The notes: a model not told the origin generated them from the letters alone. A stretch of DNA of 64,000 nt from Chloroflexota bacterium (GCA_011525385.1 WTGF01000058.1:1-64000); one strand, 5' to 3'. Positions 17,079 through 27,203 are shown, counted from the stretch's first letter. A program made the numbers and translations.

Positions 17079-19148
17079 ATGATGAATCGGCTACAGCGGG
17101 AAGACAGCCCGTATCTGCTGCAGCATGCCGACAATCCGGTAGACTGGTATCCTTGGGGCGATGAAGCGTTTCAAAGCGCGCGTCTGCGTGATGTGCCTGT
17201 TCTGCTAAGCGTGGGTTACAGCGCTTGTCACTGGTGCCATGTGATGGCGCATGAAAGCTTTGAAGACGAAGCGACCGCCCGGATCATGAACGAGCTTTTT
17301 GTCAATGTCAAAGTTGACAGGGAAGAGCGTCCGGACGTCGACGATATATATATGCAGGCCGTGCAAGCGATCGCTGGACAGGGTGGGTGGCCCATGACGG
17401 TGTTCTTGCTGCCGGATGGGCGGCCTTTCTACGGCGGCACGTATTTTCCGACGATGCCGCGCGGCGGTCTGCCTTCCTTCGCGCAGTTGATGGGGGCCAT
17501 CAGCGACGCCTATCGCAACAAGAGGGATTTACTGGAAAAGCAAGCGGATAATCTGCACCAGGCGCTGCGGCGAGATGTAATCGGCATCGGCCGCGAAGAC
17601 GACAGCGGCTTGACGGCGGAGTTGCTCACTGAGGCAGCGCGGGGAATGCTGGGCGGCATGGACAGAGACAAGGGCGGTTTTGGAACTGCGCCCAAGTTCC
17701 CGAATCCGATTAGCCTGGAGTTCCTGCTTCGACATTACGTGCGCAGCAAAGACAAGGGGGCGCTGGATCTGGTCTGCCTGACATTGCGCAATATGGCGCG
17801 CGGCGGCATTTATGACCAAGTGGGCGGCGGATTCGCCCGCTACAGTGTCGACGCGCACTGGCTGGTCCCGCACTTCGAGAAGATGCTTTATGACAACGCG
17901 CAACTCAGCCGTGTTTACTTATATGCATGGCAAATCACGGGGGACAGCTTTTTCCGTTCGATTGCCGAAGATATCTACGATTACATCTTGCGGGAAATGA
18001 CTGCGCCCGAGGGCGGCTTTTTCAGCGCGACCGACGCTGACAGCGAGGGCGAAGAGGGTAAATTCTTTGTCTGGACCCTAGAAGAAGTCCGTGAGGCGCT
18101 CGCGCCCTTGGACGAGCCATTGCCCCGCGCGCTTGAAATCGCCATCGCGTATTTCGGCCTTTCGGAATCGGGAAATTTTGAAGGCGCAAATATCCTCTAT
18201 ATCCCAGAAGAGCCGCTTGAGGTTGCTGAGGCTTTGGGCTTGTCATCCCAGGAGTTGCGTGATGCGATTGCCCGAATCAGGACCAGGCTCTACGATGTTC
18301 GATGCCGACGGATTCCGCCCGCGCTTGACGACAAGATTCTGACCTCATGGAATGGTCTAATGCTCGCCAGCTTGGCCGAGGCCGCGCGCGCCCTCGCGCG
18401 ACAAGATTATCTGGATGCCGCGAAAATCGCCGGGAGATTTCTGCTGGAGAATATGGTCGATGAGCGCGGCCGCTTGTACCGAACTCATAAGGCGGGTCGC
18501 AGCAAGCTGAACGCCTATCTCGAAGACTATGCAAATACGATCGATGGCCTCTTGGAGTTGTACCAATTGACCTTTGAGGAACATTGGTTCATCGCGGCCA
18601 GGCGACTGGCGGATCTTGCGCTTGATCACTTTGCGGCCGCGGACGGCGGCTTCTACGACACCAGCGACGATCACGAAGACTTGATTGTGCGCCCGCGCAA
18701 TTTGCAGGACAACGTAACACCCTCTGGAAACGCCATGATGGCGAAGCAGCTCTTGCGGCTGGCGGCATATACCGGCGACGCCCGCTATGACAAGGCCGCG
18801 CGCGCTGTGCTTAAGATCTTGACCGACGCCATGCGACAATATCCGCAAGCCTTCGCCGAGTCTCTCAACGCGACGGACGCGCTGGTTAGCGGCATCATAG
18901 AAGTCGCCGTCGCAGGTGATAGGGAAACGGAAGCAGCGCGAGATATTTTTGCGCTGCTCAACCGACCCTTTCGCCCGAATATGGTCAGGGCTGCGGCGGG
19001 CGGGGATGTGGATGAACACGAAAGTATACCCTTGCTCAGCCATCGCAAGATGCTCGAGGATCGGACAACGGTCTATGTTTGTCGGCATTTCGCTTGTCGT
19101 CTGCCGGTAAGCACAGCCGCTGAACTTGACGCGCTGCTCCAAGAATAG
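17079..19148 (+). CDS. Thioredoxin domain-containing protein, YyaL/DUF255 (SPATA20-like) family
   Basis: A 689-residue protein of the conserved YyaL/spermatogenesis-associated protein 20 family. The N-terminal thioredoxin-like domain carries [13 protein letters not shown], the active-site-like [10 protein letters not shown] and the [20 protein letters not shown] segment. The rest is an (alpha/alpha)6-barrel like that of sugar epimerases ([20 protein letters not shown]-like [40 protein letters not shown]). Biochemical role is not established for the family. I start at the ATG at 17079 rather than the upstream in-frame ATG at 17022, because family proteins begin with [15 protein letters not shown]. 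Its TAG stop lies within the first bases of a dispersed repeat. Confidence 0.9.
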   Translation: MMNRLQREDSPYLLQHADNPVDWYPWGDEAFQSARLRDVPVLLSVGYSACHWCHVMAHESFEDEATARIMNELFVNVKVDREERPDVDDIYMQAVQAIAGQGGWPMTVFLLPDGRPFYGGTYFPTMPRGGLPSFAQLMGAISDAYRNKRDLLEKQADNLHQALRRDVIGIGREDDSGLTAELLTEAARGMLGGMDRDKGGFGTAPKFPNPISLEFLLRHYVRSKDKGALDLVCLTLRNMARGGIYDQVGGGFARYSVDAHWLVPHFEKMLYDNAQLSRVYLYAWQITGDSFFRSIAEDIYDYILREMTAPEGGFFSATDADSEGEEGKFFVWTLEEVREALAPLDEPLPRALEIAIAYFGLSESGNFEGANILYIPEEPLEVAEALGLSSQELRDAIARIRTRLYDVRCRRIPPALDDKILTSWNGLMLASLAEAARALARQDYLDAAKIAGRFLLENMVDERGRLYRTHKAGRSKLNAYLEDYANTIDGLLELYQLTFEEHWFIAARRLADLALDHFAAADGGFYDTSDDHEDLIVRPRNLQDNVTPSGNAMMAKQLLRLAAYTGDARYDKAARAVLKILTDAMRQYPQAFAESLNATDALVSGIIEVAVAGDRETEAARDIFALLNRPFRPNMVRAAAGGDVDEHESIPLLSHRKMLEDRTTVYVCRHFACRLPVSTAAELDALLQE

Positions 19149-19241
19149 CCGCTCGGCGCGTAATCGGCGAATTGTCCCGCCACGTGCGCGGAAAATGATA
19201 AACCTTCCGCCCGCTTGGGCAACGCGGTTTACGAAATAAGA
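19147..19241 (+). repeat. Structured dispersed repeat (agccgctcggcg family), diverged copy
   Basis: The copy starts with agccgctcggcgcgtaatcg, the same as 59595 and 61290 apart from one C/T change, then diverges but keeps the fold. GATAAACC (19197-19204) and GGTTTACG (19226-19233) pair over TAAACC/GGTTTA around an inner GCCC-gctt-GGGC (19209-19220). The element begins within the TAG stop of the gene upstream. Confidence 0.65.
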
Positions 19242-19260
19242 GATCGGATGACAAAGCGCA

Positions 19261-19839
19261 ATGGCAATTCGTAAGGACCGCGTTTTGATTGTCGACATTG
19301 AAGCGACTTGTTGGGACGTGAAGCCGCCCCCAGCGGGCCAGCAAAGCGAGATTATCGAAATCGGTTTGTGCTTTTACGATTTGAACCAAGATCATGTTTA
19401 CGGCAAGCGCAGCATTTTGGTCAAACCGGTGGTATCGGAAATCAGTGAATTTTGTACAAGCTTGACAAGCATAACATCGCAGCAGGTGGAGCAAGATGGT
19501 ATCGAATTTGAGGAAGCCTGTAGCATGTTGGTTGAAGAATATTTGGCGCGCAAGACGCTGTGGGCGAGCTGGGGCAGCTTTGATCGCAAGCTCTTCCGCA
19601 AACAGTGCAGGCGGATGGGCCTTAGCTACCCCTTTGGCGACAAACATATGAATCTTCGCAAAGTATTCGGCCAATTGGACGGTCATCGGCGCGTGGGAAT
19701 GATTGAAGCGCTTGGCATAGCAGGCCTCGAATTTCGCGGCAGGCATCATCGCGGCCATGACGACGCCTGGAATATCGCGTTGCTCTTGCAGCATCTGGCG
19801 CGCCAGCATGGCTTGGATGTAATCAGAAGGCATATGTGA
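19261..19839 (+). CDS. 3'-5' exonuclease, DEDDh superfamily (ERI1/KapD-like)
   Basis: A 192-residue protein with the exonuclease motifs of the DnaQ/RNase T fold: Exo I LIVDIEATCWD (Asp and Glu ligands), Exo II ASWGSFDRK, and Exo III HRGHDDAWN, with a His five residues before the Asp as in the DEDDh type. The DIEATCW wording is typical of the ERI1/PARN-like and KapD branch, which trims RNA 3' ends in eukaryotes. The bacterial substrate is unknown. The downstream gene overlaps its stop (GTGA), so the two are probably translated together. Confidence 0.85.
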   Translation: MAIRKDRVLIVDIEATCWDVKPPPAGQQSEIIEIGLCFYDLNQDHVYGKRSILVKPVVSEISEFCTSLTSITSQQVEQDGIEFEEACSMLVEEYLARKTLWASWGSFDRKLFRKQCRRMGLSYPFGDKHMNLRKVFGQLDGHRRVGMIEALGIAGLEFRGRHHRGHDDAWNIALLLQHLARQHGLDVIRRHM

Positions 19840-20315
19840 TCTTGGGTGAAAGACAGGCGTCGCAAGACTATTTTCTTAGCTTGCTGCAAACCGTAATAGG
19901 GCAGGCCTTGGACGCCGCCGGCTACACCCTGGAGCAGGCGCCCTTGCAGTGGGCAGGTGGCAGATATCGCTTTGTCAAGGCGCTTGAAGACGGCAGTTTG
20001 GGTCTGATTGAATTTCAGGTTCTGGTTTACAGCGACAATGCTTGGTCCAGGGATCAACCGTCACGCTTCAACGTTCAACTTGGCCGATCGGACCTGCGAG
20101 GCGCCGGAAAGTACGACGCTGACCGATTCTCGACCCGAAACCTGAGCCAGCTCGTTGTCCGCGACTTCGGCGTCAAGATCTTGCCGGCGGAAGATCACTG
20201 GTGGAGATACCACGATACGGATTCATTGGCGGGGGCATTGGCGGAGGCGGGGCATTTGATCGTGGGCTACGGCATGCCCTGGCTTGCCGGAGAGCTATTG
20301 CCTCCTTCGGCATGA
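19836..20315 (+). CDS. Hypothetical protein coupled to the exonuclease gene
   Basis: A 159-residue soluble protein starting with a GTG that overlaps the exonuclease stop codon by four bases. No family recognised. It has an aromatic-rich C-terminal half (EDHWWRYHD, VGYGMPWLAGELL) and no signal peptide or membrane segment. The tight overlap suggests a function linked to the exonuclease, or simply shared expression. The downstream lytic transglycosylase gene starts 75 bp later on the same strand. Confidence 0.7.
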   Translation: MILGERQASQDYFLSLLQTVIGQALDAAGYTLEQAPLQWAGGRYRFVKALEDGSLGLIEFQVLVYSDNAWSRDQPSRFNVQLGRSDLRGAGKYDADRFSTRNLSQLVVRDFGVKILPAEDHWWRYHDTDSLAGALAEAGHLIVGYGMPWLAGELLPPSA

Positions 20316-20389
20316 GAAAGCGCCAGACCTGCTTGACAACCGAGGGCTGCCTCCGTACCATGAGCGGGGTCACAGATCTCAATAGGTTC

Positions 20390-22852
20390 ATGAATATGCA
20401 GACATTCCGCGCGCTGTCGCTCGCTCTTGCTTGCTTGATGACCGCTTGCAGTTTTGGCAAGGGCTCGACGCCAGAAGCCACGCCGAACAAGGACAATATC
20501 ATTTATGTGACGGCTACGCCGCATAACGTACAGGCGCAAGCAGCGCCGACGACCCTGCCGACAGACGCGCCGCCGACGCCAGAACCTGCACCCACGATCG
20601 AACCCTCCCTGCTGCTGCAGTTGGGCGACCAATTCATGCGGGATGGCTATCTGGAGGACGCGGCCGGCATTTACCGTACCTTGCTCAATTATGGCGAGGC
20701 GGTGGGAGCGGACTTCCGCGCGCTGGCTGCTTTTCGCTTGGGCAAGGTTGCCTTGCGCGACGGTTATTTCCAGCAGGCTCTGGATGCATTCAATCTGTTG
20801 ATCAGGGAATTTCCCGCCAGCGCTCACAGTCCACAAGCCTATTTGATGCGCGGAGACGCCCATATGGGCCTATCCAACTGGTCGCTGGCAATCACGGACT
20901 TTGAAGGGTATTTGACAGCGCGCCCCGGCTTGATCGATAGCTACGTGCACGAGCGTATAGCGGACGCGCAGATCGCCTTGGGGCAGACCGACCTGGCGCT
21001 GCAAAACTATGAAAAGGCGATCGCCGCCAAGCGTTCGAAGGTGCCGCTCTTGATCTTGCGGGAGAAGCTGGCCGGGATCTATATCAGCTTGTCGCGGGCA
21101 GCGGATGCCGTCGCACAATACGATGCGATTTTGTCCGTCGCGCGTAACGTACCCTATCGGGCGAATATCTCGTTTAGCGCGGCGCAAGCGCTGCTCGACG
21201 CGGATCTCGCGGATGCCGGTTTGGAGCGGATGCGGGGAGTTTTCGAGAGCTATGCGAGGACCGCCACATCATACGAGGCCCTGAAAATACTCGAGGCTGC
21301 CGGCATCCAGTACGATGGGCTGACTCGCGGCAAAAGCGCTTTTTATGCCGGCGACTATCAGACCGCAATCGACGCCTTCAACGCCTACACCACGACGCAG
21401 CCGTTGGAGGCGATCCCGGCGGAGCTGCACTTGTTGCTCGGACGCGCCTACCGGCAGATCGGCAACGCGGATGCCGCCATGATCGCATTCCAGACCGTCG
21501 TCGATCAGTACCCGCAGGATCCGCTGTTCGGCGATGCGCTGCTGGAACGCGGGCGGACGCGCTTTTTGGCTGGCGATATTCCAACCGCGATCGAGGTCTA
21601 TCTTTCTGTTGCCGATAATTTCGATTATCTGGGGGATGCGGCCGGCGAGGCGCTTTGGCGGGCGGGTTATCTGTATGGCACTAATGGCGACACCAGTCTG
21701 TCGCGCCAGATATTTACGAGGCTTGCTGACTCTTACCCGAGTCATGAACTGACGACCAATGGATTGTTTATCGCAGCTTCTGCTGCGATACGAGAAGAAG
21801 CTTGGGCGATCGCCGAGAATCTGTACTCACGTATTGCTTCTCTCACGGGCGGCGAAGATCAAGCGGCTGCTTACTTGTGGGTCGGGCGACTGGCTGCCAT
21901 GCGAGGCAACCAGCAAGCGGCTAACGAAGCCTTTGATCTGGCGGTTGCGGCTGCGCCGGATAGTTACTTCGCCGCGCGCGCCGGCGATTTCCGTATCAGC
22001 CGCCAGCCCTTTGCCCCGCCATCATCATATGTATTCTCTTTCGACATCAATGCCGAAGTTCAACATGCGGAAGCCTGGCTGCGGCAAGTTTTTACGCTGG
22101 AAGAAGAGGGCGATCTATGGCGGATGACGGAAGAACTGAACAGCGATCCTCATCTGGTACGTGGTCGCGAGCTTTTCGCTGTCGGCGCCTTCGACGAAGC
22201 CTCAATTGAATTTGAGGATCTGGCGGGGGCACTGCGCGAGAGCGGCGATGCGCTCGGCAGTTATCGCTTGGCGATCCACTTGCGAGGTCTGGGCGCCTTC
22301 CGCGAATCCATCATCGCCGCCGCCGACGTCATCATCGCCTCCAAAACAGGTACATTGGGGGCGCCGCGTTTCCTCGCTCGCCTGCGCTTTCCAGATTACT
22401 ACATCGACCTGATTCGGCGGGAAGGGGACGCGCGGGATATTGACCCCCTGCTGATGCTGTCCTTGATTCGTCAAGAAAGTCTCTTCGATACCTACGCCAC
22501 AGCCGGAGCCGGCGAGAAGGGCTTGATGCAAGTCATCCCCAGCACTGCCAAATACATCGCCGAACGTCTGGATTGGCGCGACTATCAGCATAGCGACTTG
22601 TTCCGTCCTTACGCGGGCATCGCTTTCGGCGCCTATTATATTGACGAGCAACTGGACTTCTTCGATCAGAATGCCGTCGTTGCGCTGGCGGCCTATAACG
22701 CGGGACCTGGACGCGCCTATCAATGGAATGAACTCTCCGGCGGCGATCCCGATCTGTTCATGACCACGATCACCATTGATTCGACCAGAAAATACGTCCA
22801 GTTCATCTACCGCAACTACAACATTTATCGCGAGCTATATGGCGCTGAATAG
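20390..22852 (+). CDS. Lytic transglycosylase lipoprotein with TPR repeats
   Basis: An 820-residue exported protein. The N-terminus MNMQTFRALSLALACLMTAC is a lipoprotein signal peptide with a lipobox ending in Cys about residue 20. A Thr/Pro-rich linker, then about 500 residues of TPR-like helical repeats, lead to a C-terminal SLT goose-type lysozyme domain. Its catalytic Glu is in LSLIRQESLF, followed by GAGEKGLMQVIPSTA and ALAAYNAGPGRA. It would cleave peptidoglycan glycan strands outside the cell, which implies a peptidoglycan wall. The frame is open back to 20201, but only a start near 20390 gives the signal peptide. The ribosome site is weak. Confidence 0.9.
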   Translation: MNMQTFRALSLALACLMTACSFGKGSTPEATPNKDNIIYVTATPHNVQAQAAPTTLPTDAPPTPEPAPTIEPSLLLQLGDQFMRDGYLEDAAGIYRTLLNYGEAVGADFRALAAFRLGKVALRDGYFQQALDAFNLLIREFPASAHSPQAYLMRGDAHMGLSNWSLAITDFEGYLTARPGLIDSYVHERIADAQIALGQTDLALQNYEKAIAAKRSKVPLLILREKLAGIYISLSRAADAVAQYDAILSVARNVPYRANISFSAAQALLDADLADAGLERMRGVFESYARTATSYEALKILEAAGIQYDGLTRGKSAFYAGDYQTAIDAFNAYTTTQPLEAIPAELHLLLGRAYRQIGNADAAMIAFQTVVDQYPQDPLFGDALLERGRTRFLAGDIPTAIEVYLSVADNFDYLGDAAGEALWRAGYLYGTNGDTSLSRQIFTRLADSYPSHELTTNGLFIAASAAIREEAWAIAENLYSRIASLTGGEDQAAAYLWVGRLAAMRGNQQAANEAFDLAVAAAPDSYFAARAGDFRISRQPFAPPSSYVFSFDINAEVQHAEAWLRQVFTLEEEGDLWRMTEELNSDPHLVRGRELFAVGAFDEASIEFEDLAGALRESGDALGSYRLAIHLRGLGAFRESIIAAADVIIASKTGTLGAPRFLARLRFPDYYIDLIRREGDARDIDPLLMLSLIRQESLFDTYATAGAGEKGLMQVIPSTAKYIAERLDWRDYQHSDLFRPYAGIAFGAYYIDEQLDFFDQNAVVALAAYNAGPGRAYQWNELSGGDPDLFMTTITIDSTRKYVQFIYRNYNIYRELYGAE

Positions 22853-23045
22853 GACCGGCGACAGAACGATTTCGTATGGCTAGCCGTATAACAAGTAGAT
22901 ATATGTATCGGCCGTCGCAGGCGAGGCAAATCCTTCTCGATTCGCGCGTGTTTTTAATGACGAGATTGCGTATCGTTTCCGTTTATACGAAAATGATATT
23001 GGACCGGTCCCTTCGCAGGGCATAGGGCATAATGAAAGGCCAGCA

Positions 23046-24368
23046 ATGCAGGCACAGCGCTTACTCGATAATCTGCATGCCCAACAGAAAACGTCGCTTG
23101 ACGAGTTCTTCGGCGATCCCGTGTTGCTCGACGACCTTCATTCAGCCGCGCCCTCCGGGCGGGTGAATCGGGTCGCCGTCCTGACGGAGTCCTTTCTGCC
23201 CAAGGTTGATGGTGTAGTGAAAACGACTTATTTGACCATCCGCTACCTTCAAGAGACCGGGCGTGAGGTTTTGATTTTCGCTCCGGATATCGCTGTCGAT
23301 CATGTTGGCTCGTCCCGGGTGATTCCGCTGCGGTCAATCAGCTTGCCGCAGGCGCCGGAAACGCGGATGGCATTGCCGAATCCCGTTGTCGCTCGCTATC
23401 TGGAAGAATTCCAGCCTGACTTGATTCACCTCTTTAGCCCAGCGGCAATGGCGGTCAACGGGATGGCTGTCGGCCGCCATCTCAATTTGCCGGTTATCGC
23501 CAATTATCAGACGGACTTGCCGGGATACACCGAACACTATGGGCTCCCCATGTTGTCGGGCCCGGTCAATCGCTGGTTGCGCTATATTCACAATGGCTGC
23601 CACCTCACTTTGGCGCCGACGCAAACCATAATTCGTCGCTTGCGCGGTGAAGGCTATCGCCGCGTGCGGCATTGGGGGCGTGGCGTCAACACCGAGCGCT
23701 TTCACCCCGACCATGCCCGGCAAGAGATGCGCCGTCGTCTGCTCAACGGCCGTGACGACGATTCGTTGCTTTGCATCTTCGTTGGTCGTCTGGCGCATGA
23801 AAAGCGCGTTGAGTTGCTCTTTGAAGTCGCCAAAATGGAGCGGGTCGCCTTGACGATAGTCGGCGACGGCGCCTTGCGCGAGGAGTTGGAAGCCAGATTT
23901 TCGGAAACCGATGTTCATTTCACAGGATATCTGATCGGCGACGAACTGGCGCAGGCCTTCGCCAGCGCTGATGTCTTTGCCTTCACTGGCGAGAACGAGA
24001 CCTTCGGTCAAGTGATTCAAGAAGCGATGGCTTCTGGCTTGCCATCAGTTGTTGTCAATTCCGGGGGAGCCCCTGACGTTATCGAGGAAGGCGTCACCGG
24101 ATTGTCCGTAAATCCGAGCGAGGCGGATTTCGCAACTGTCATTGAATACCTGCGCGATCACCCCGAAATTCGCCTGGAGATGAGTCGTCAGGCGCGGCTG
24201 GCAGCGGAACGCCGCCCCTGGTCGGCTTTGATGGGACAGCTCGAAGGATTCTATGATGAAGCCTATTGCATGAATCAGCGATTCATCAGTTTATTCGGTT
24301 CCACCCGCTACCATTTGCCGCTGTCAATACCGGCGCAGTTGGCGCGCCGCCCTCGCAGCGTATCGTAG
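23046..24368 (+). CDS. Glycosyltransferase family 4 (group 1), SqdX/MgtA-like
   Basis: A 440-residue GT-B glycosyltransferase. The N-terminal acceptor domain starts RVAVLTESFLPKVDGVVKTT, typical of the SqdX/mannosyltransferase MgtA branch that glycosylates lipids. The C-terminal donor domain has FVGRLAHEKRVELL, LTIVGDGALREELE and the EX7E-type segment TGENETFGQVIQEAMASG. It probably transfers a sugar from a nucleotide sugar to a glycolipid at the inner face of the membrane; the substrate is not readable. The first 40 residues lie before the usual family start, so a later start is possible. mgsA follows after 26 bp. Confidence 0.88.
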   Translation: MQAQRLLDNLHAQQKTSLDEFFGDPVLLDDLHSAAPSGRVNRVAVLTESFLPKVDGVVKTTYLTIRYLQETGREVLIFAPDIAVDHVGSSRVIPLRSISLPQAPETRMALPNPVVARYLEEFQPDLIHLFSPAAMAVNGMAVGRHLNLPVIANYQTDLPGYTEHYGLPMLSGPVNRWLRYIHNGCHLTLAPTQTIIRRLRGEGYRRVRHWGRGVNTERFHPDHARQEMRRRLLNGRDDDSLLCIFVGRLAHEKRVELLFEVAKMERVALTIVGDGALREELEARFSETDVHFTGYLIGDELAQAFASADVFAFTGENETFGQVIQEAMASGLPSVVVNSGGAPDVIEEGVTGLSVNPSEADFATVIEYLRDHPEIRLEMSRQARLAAERRPWSALMGQLEGFYDEAYCMNQRFISLFGSTRYHLPLSIPAQLARRPRSVS

Positions 24369-24394
24369 CGGTGTAGCGCTTGACGAGACAATTG

Positions 24395-24772
24395 ATGACC
24401 GAAGAGTCTGGCAAGCCGACGCTCGCGCTTATTGCTCATGACGGCAAGAAGGCCGATATGGTCGCATTTGTTATGGACCACAAACAGCGTCTGATTGAAT
24501 TTGATCTGGTGGCCACCGCCACAACGGGCGCGCTAATCGAAGAAAAAACCGGGCTAAAAGTGAGACAACTGCTTTCCGGTCCGCTTGGGGGCGATGCGCA
24601 GATTGCGGCGGAGGTGGCAACAGGACAGGTCCGGGCGATTTTCTTCTTTCTTGACCCACTAGGCAAACACCCGCATGATCCCGATATCCAAAGCCTCCTC
24701 CGCATTTGCAATGTACACAACGTGCCATTGGCGACTAACATTGCCACAGCCGTTCTGCTGATCGAGGCATGA
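24395..24772 (+). CDS. mgsA: Methylglyoxal synthase
   Basis: A 125-residue protein from the ATG at 24395; an in-frame TTG at 24380 would add five residues. It converts dihydroxyacetone phosphate to methylglyoxal and phosphate, a glycolytic bypass relieving sugar-phosphate stress. Motifs: LALIAHDGKKADMVAF (the IAHD/K substrate loop), ATATTGALIEEKTGL (TGTTG-like phosphate loop), LSGPLGGDAQIAA (GGD, catalytic Asp) and FFLDPLGKHPHDPDI. Same strand and close behind the glycosyltransferase. Length agrees with the family. Confidence 0.94.
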   Translation: MTEESGKPTLALIAHDGKKADMVAFVMDHKQRLIEFDLVATATTGALIEEKTGLKVRQLLSGPLGGDAQIAAEVATGQVRAIFFFLDPLGKHPHDPDIQSLLRICNVHNVPLATNIATAVLLIEA

Positions 24773-24932
24773 CGGAAACGATCGCGCTCATGTATTGGTC
24801 GAGATCCGAGGCTGGGTGGCTCGCGGACGAGCGCCCGATGAGCAACACAGACGTCCTGCAGACGTATTCCCGGTAGAAGCGGTGTTTTTCGATCAACGCA
24901 TTGTCGCGTCCGAAAGCAATTGAGGGGAGACG

Positions 24933-25571
24933 GTGGCGAAACCTGATCCAAAGATTCTTGAGTGGGTAGAGGCCGCGCTGGCGGAGGACCAGGACGCCTT
25001 CGCGGAATTGGTTTACTTGTTTCAAGATCCCGTCTACAACCTGTGCTACCGGATGCTGGGCGACGCCGGCGAAGCAGAGGACGCGACTCAGGAAGCCTTC
25101 CTGCGCGCGTTTCTCAATCTTCGCCGTTACGATACCAAGCGATCGTTCAAAACCTGGCTGATGTCAATCGCGTCCAATCACTGCATCGATCGCTGGCGCA
25201 AGCGGCGGATGCAATTGGTTTCGCTCGATGACGAGCCCACCGCCGCGGCGCTCGCCTTGAGCAGCAGCGACCCGCTTCCCGAACAGGCTGCGTTGAGCGC
25301 GGAACAGAGTGAGTTGCTGCAAGGCCTCTTGATGAAGCTCGAAGAGAGTTACCGCTTGCCTTTGATTTTGCGTTATTGGTACGACTATTCCTACGCGGAA
25401 ATTGCTCAATTGATGGACACAACGGAAAGCGCGATCAAGAGTCGTCTGTTCCGGGCTCGGCGAACGTTGGCGGATTTGCTTTCGGATCGTGATCCGCGCG
25501 CCAACGGTGTTAGGGACGACGAAGACGACAGATTTAACCGGCTGGCCACCCCAAAACCGAAAGGAAACTAG
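24933..25571 (+). CDS. ECF-type RNA polymerase sigma factor
   Basis: A 212-residue sigma70-family protein of the extracytoplasmic-function size class. Region 2 is visible as EDATQEAFLRAFLNL and FKTWLMSIASNHCIDRWRKR (-10 recognition). Region 4 is LRYWYDYSYAEIAQLMDTTESAIKSRLFRARR (-35 recognition helix-turn-helix; key part YAEIAQLMDTTESAIKSRL). The GTG start follows gaggggag. A second gene begins two bases after the stop and is the likely anti-sigma factor. I see no evident autoregulated promoter in the 160 bp upstream. Confidence 0.93.
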   Translation: MAKPDPKILEWVEAALAEDQDAFAELVYLFQDPVYNLCYRMLGDAGEAEDATQEAFLRAFLNLRRYDTKRSFKTWLMSIASNHCIDRWRKRRMQLVSLDDEPTAAALALSSSDPLPEQAALSAEQSELLQGLLMKLEESYRLPLILRYWYDYSYAEIAQLMDTTESAIKSRLFRARRTLADLLSDRDPRANGVRDDEDDRFNRLATPKPKGN

Positions 25572-25572
25572 G

Positions 25573-26136
25573 ATGTCCGAAGAGTTCAACCCGCAGCCAC
25601 TGGACATGATGCAAGAGGCGCTGGACGGCCAGCTTCCGGATGACATGGCGCAGAAACTGCTTGATATCCTGGGGAGAGATCAATCCGCCGCCAAGGAATA
25701 CGACCGTTTGCAACGTGTGGACACGCTGTTGAAGCGCGCTCCTCAACAGCGCGCGCCTGCGCGGCTGGCGGCGACGATCATGGCGCGTCTTGCGCAGCGC
25801 ATGCAGACGGAAACCGCTTTGTCCGATCTATCTCCGGAAACGCAGAAGTTGATGATGTGGAGTTTGACCGCTTCTATGATGGCGACGATGCCCATGATGG
25901 AAGCTGCTAGCTGGCTGGTACTCCGTGCGCAACGCGATCCGGAAGTGTTGAGCGAGGTCATGCTGCAGACAATTGGTTGGATGTCCCTGGTTACCGAAGC
26001 GCTGATTCTGCTCTTGGAGGGCGCCGAAGATCTAGCGAGGACGCAACCCGAACTGGCGACGGCGACGCTGGCGCTGGCGCCCTATATGCTGGGCAGTATC
26101 TTGGATCATCTGGATGAGGCCTATCAGCCAAGATAA
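25573..26136 (+). CDS. Putative anti-sigma factor partner of the ECF sigma
   Basis: A 187-residue protein starting one base after the sigma-factor stop, behind aaggaaactagg, so coexpressed. The N-terminal 60 residues (EALDGQLPDDMAQKLLDILGRD, then YDRLQRVDTLLKRA) have the helical look of anti-sigma N-domains. The HxxxCxxC zinc motif of the ZAS family is absent. Hydrophobic stretches at about 95-116, 133-150 and 160-180 suggest membrane association. The anti-sigma role rests on position and outline only. Confidence 0.6.
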   Translation: MSEEFNPQPLDMMQEALDGQLPDDMAQKLLDILGRDQSAAKEYDRLQRVDTLLKRAPQQRAPARLAATIMARLAQRMQTETALSDLSPETQKLMMWSLTASMMATMPMMEAASWLVLRAQRDPEVLSEVMLQTIGWMSLVTEALILLLEGAEDLARTQPELATATLALAPYMLGSILDHLDEAYQPR

Positions 26137-26237
26137 GCAGAATTGTCAAAGAACAACGTAGAAGGCCGAGGCTCTGTTTGCTGGGCTGAGGAGCGGTCAT
26201 GTTTGAAGCGATAGCGACGGGTCAGCTAATAGCGTAG

Positions 26238-26270
26238 GGCTGTGTCGGCGGTCAGTGTCCACGCGACCTA
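26238..26270 (-). repeat. gtagacactgaccg-type repeat, reverse copy
   Basis: The minus strand reads ggtcgcgtggacactgaccg, 19 of 20 bases equal to the element at 6192-6211 and to the unit array at 62492-62560. It is intergenic between the anti-sigma and greA genes. Confidence 0.55.
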
Positions 26271-26336
26271 TCAGTCCGCCCGATAGTCACCGAAATATAT
26301 TTGGGTTTTGCGGCGATATCGCGCCGACGCTAAAAC

Positions 26337-26368
26337 AAAAAGAGTGTCGCCATTGGCGACACTCTTTT
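26337..26368. terminator. Strong bidirectional terminator
   Basis: A 15-bp perfect stem AAAAAGAGTGTCGCC (26337-26351) pairs with GGCGACACTCTTTTT across a 2-3-base loop, with A-run and T-run on both flanks. It separates the rightward sigma/anti-sigma pair from leftward greA. Confidence 0.9.
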
Positions 26369-26391
26369 TCGTTCACCAGTTAAAGCGGGGA

Positions 26392-26880
26392 TCAGGCGCC
26401 GTCGTCCGGGATCATTTCGATCTTGCGAACTTTGTAGGTAACCAGTCCGTCCGGAACCTCGACTTTGACGCGATCCCCAACTTGTTTGCCCAATAGCGCC
26501 TGTCCCACAGGCGAATCCAGCGACACCCCACGACGACCGTGCGTAATCTCCTCGGTATCGAGCAAGTCCATCGTGAACTCTTCTTTCTCCGAAGTATCGT
26601 ATACTGTGACGCGATTACCGGGCGTGATCGTGTCCGGGTCTTCGTCGGCATCGATGATTTCGGCGCGCGCCAGCACGTTTTGCAAGTGCGATACGCGTTC
26701 GTCAAGCCGTTCCTTGGAAACCATCGCGTCAAAGAAAACGGCCTCTTCGCCCTGGTCGTCTTCGCGCGCTTCGGCGAGCATTTCCGCCACCTTGGAATTT
26801 TCCTCGCTGGTAAGGACATTGAGTTCGCGTTGCAGCTTCTGGTATCCCTGCCGCGTCAATTTGATTCGTCGTTCTGCCAT
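26392..26880 (-). CDS. greA: Transcription elongation factor GreA
   Basis: A 162-residue Gre factor that rescues backtracked RNA polymerase by stimulating transcript cleavage. The N-terminal coiled coil (about residues 1-75) carries the acidic tip AREDDQGEEAVFFDAM. The C-terminal FKBP-like domain contains GNRVTVYDT and SPVGQALLGKQVGDRVKVEVPDG. The ATG at 26880 follows agaaaggaac; the frame extends ten residues further upstream to 26910 without support. Length matches GreA. The upstream 371 bp contain no gene. Confidence 0.95.
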   Translation of the reverse strand: MAERRIKLTRQGYQKLQRELNVLTSEENSKVAEMLAEAREDDQGEEAVFFDAMVSKERLDERVSHLQNVLARAEIIDADEDPDTITPGNRVTVYDTSEKEEFTMDLLDTEEITHGRRGVSLDSPVGQALLGKQVGDRVKVEVPDGLVTYKVRKIEMIPDDGA

Positions 26881-27203
26881 GACTTGTTCCTTTCTGGCTG
26901 CAATCACCACAGACTATACGGTGACATTCGCAAAAAGTATCATCTACGTCGGGCGATGAACTACATGCCGTGAATAGTAGACGAAGCGCCCTGCCCAAGG
27001 GACAGGACGCATAATAGCTATCTTATGTTATATTTGAAAGAATTACGTTAACGTGTAGATCTTGCTCCGATTTCCTTAGGAATTTTGGGCAATTCTGCTC
27101 TCTTCGAGTGTCGCCCCAAGCAAACAGGCTGGCGCTGGAGCATTTTATAGTGACTATTTTGATACAGTTTAGGCGAATTGTCAAATGGTTTCGTTGGAAA
27201 ACA

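Noticed and set aside
16849..17082. 77-codon frame between ftsH and the YyaL gene
   Set aside because: It has no ribosome site or family, and it overlaps the ftsH promoter region.
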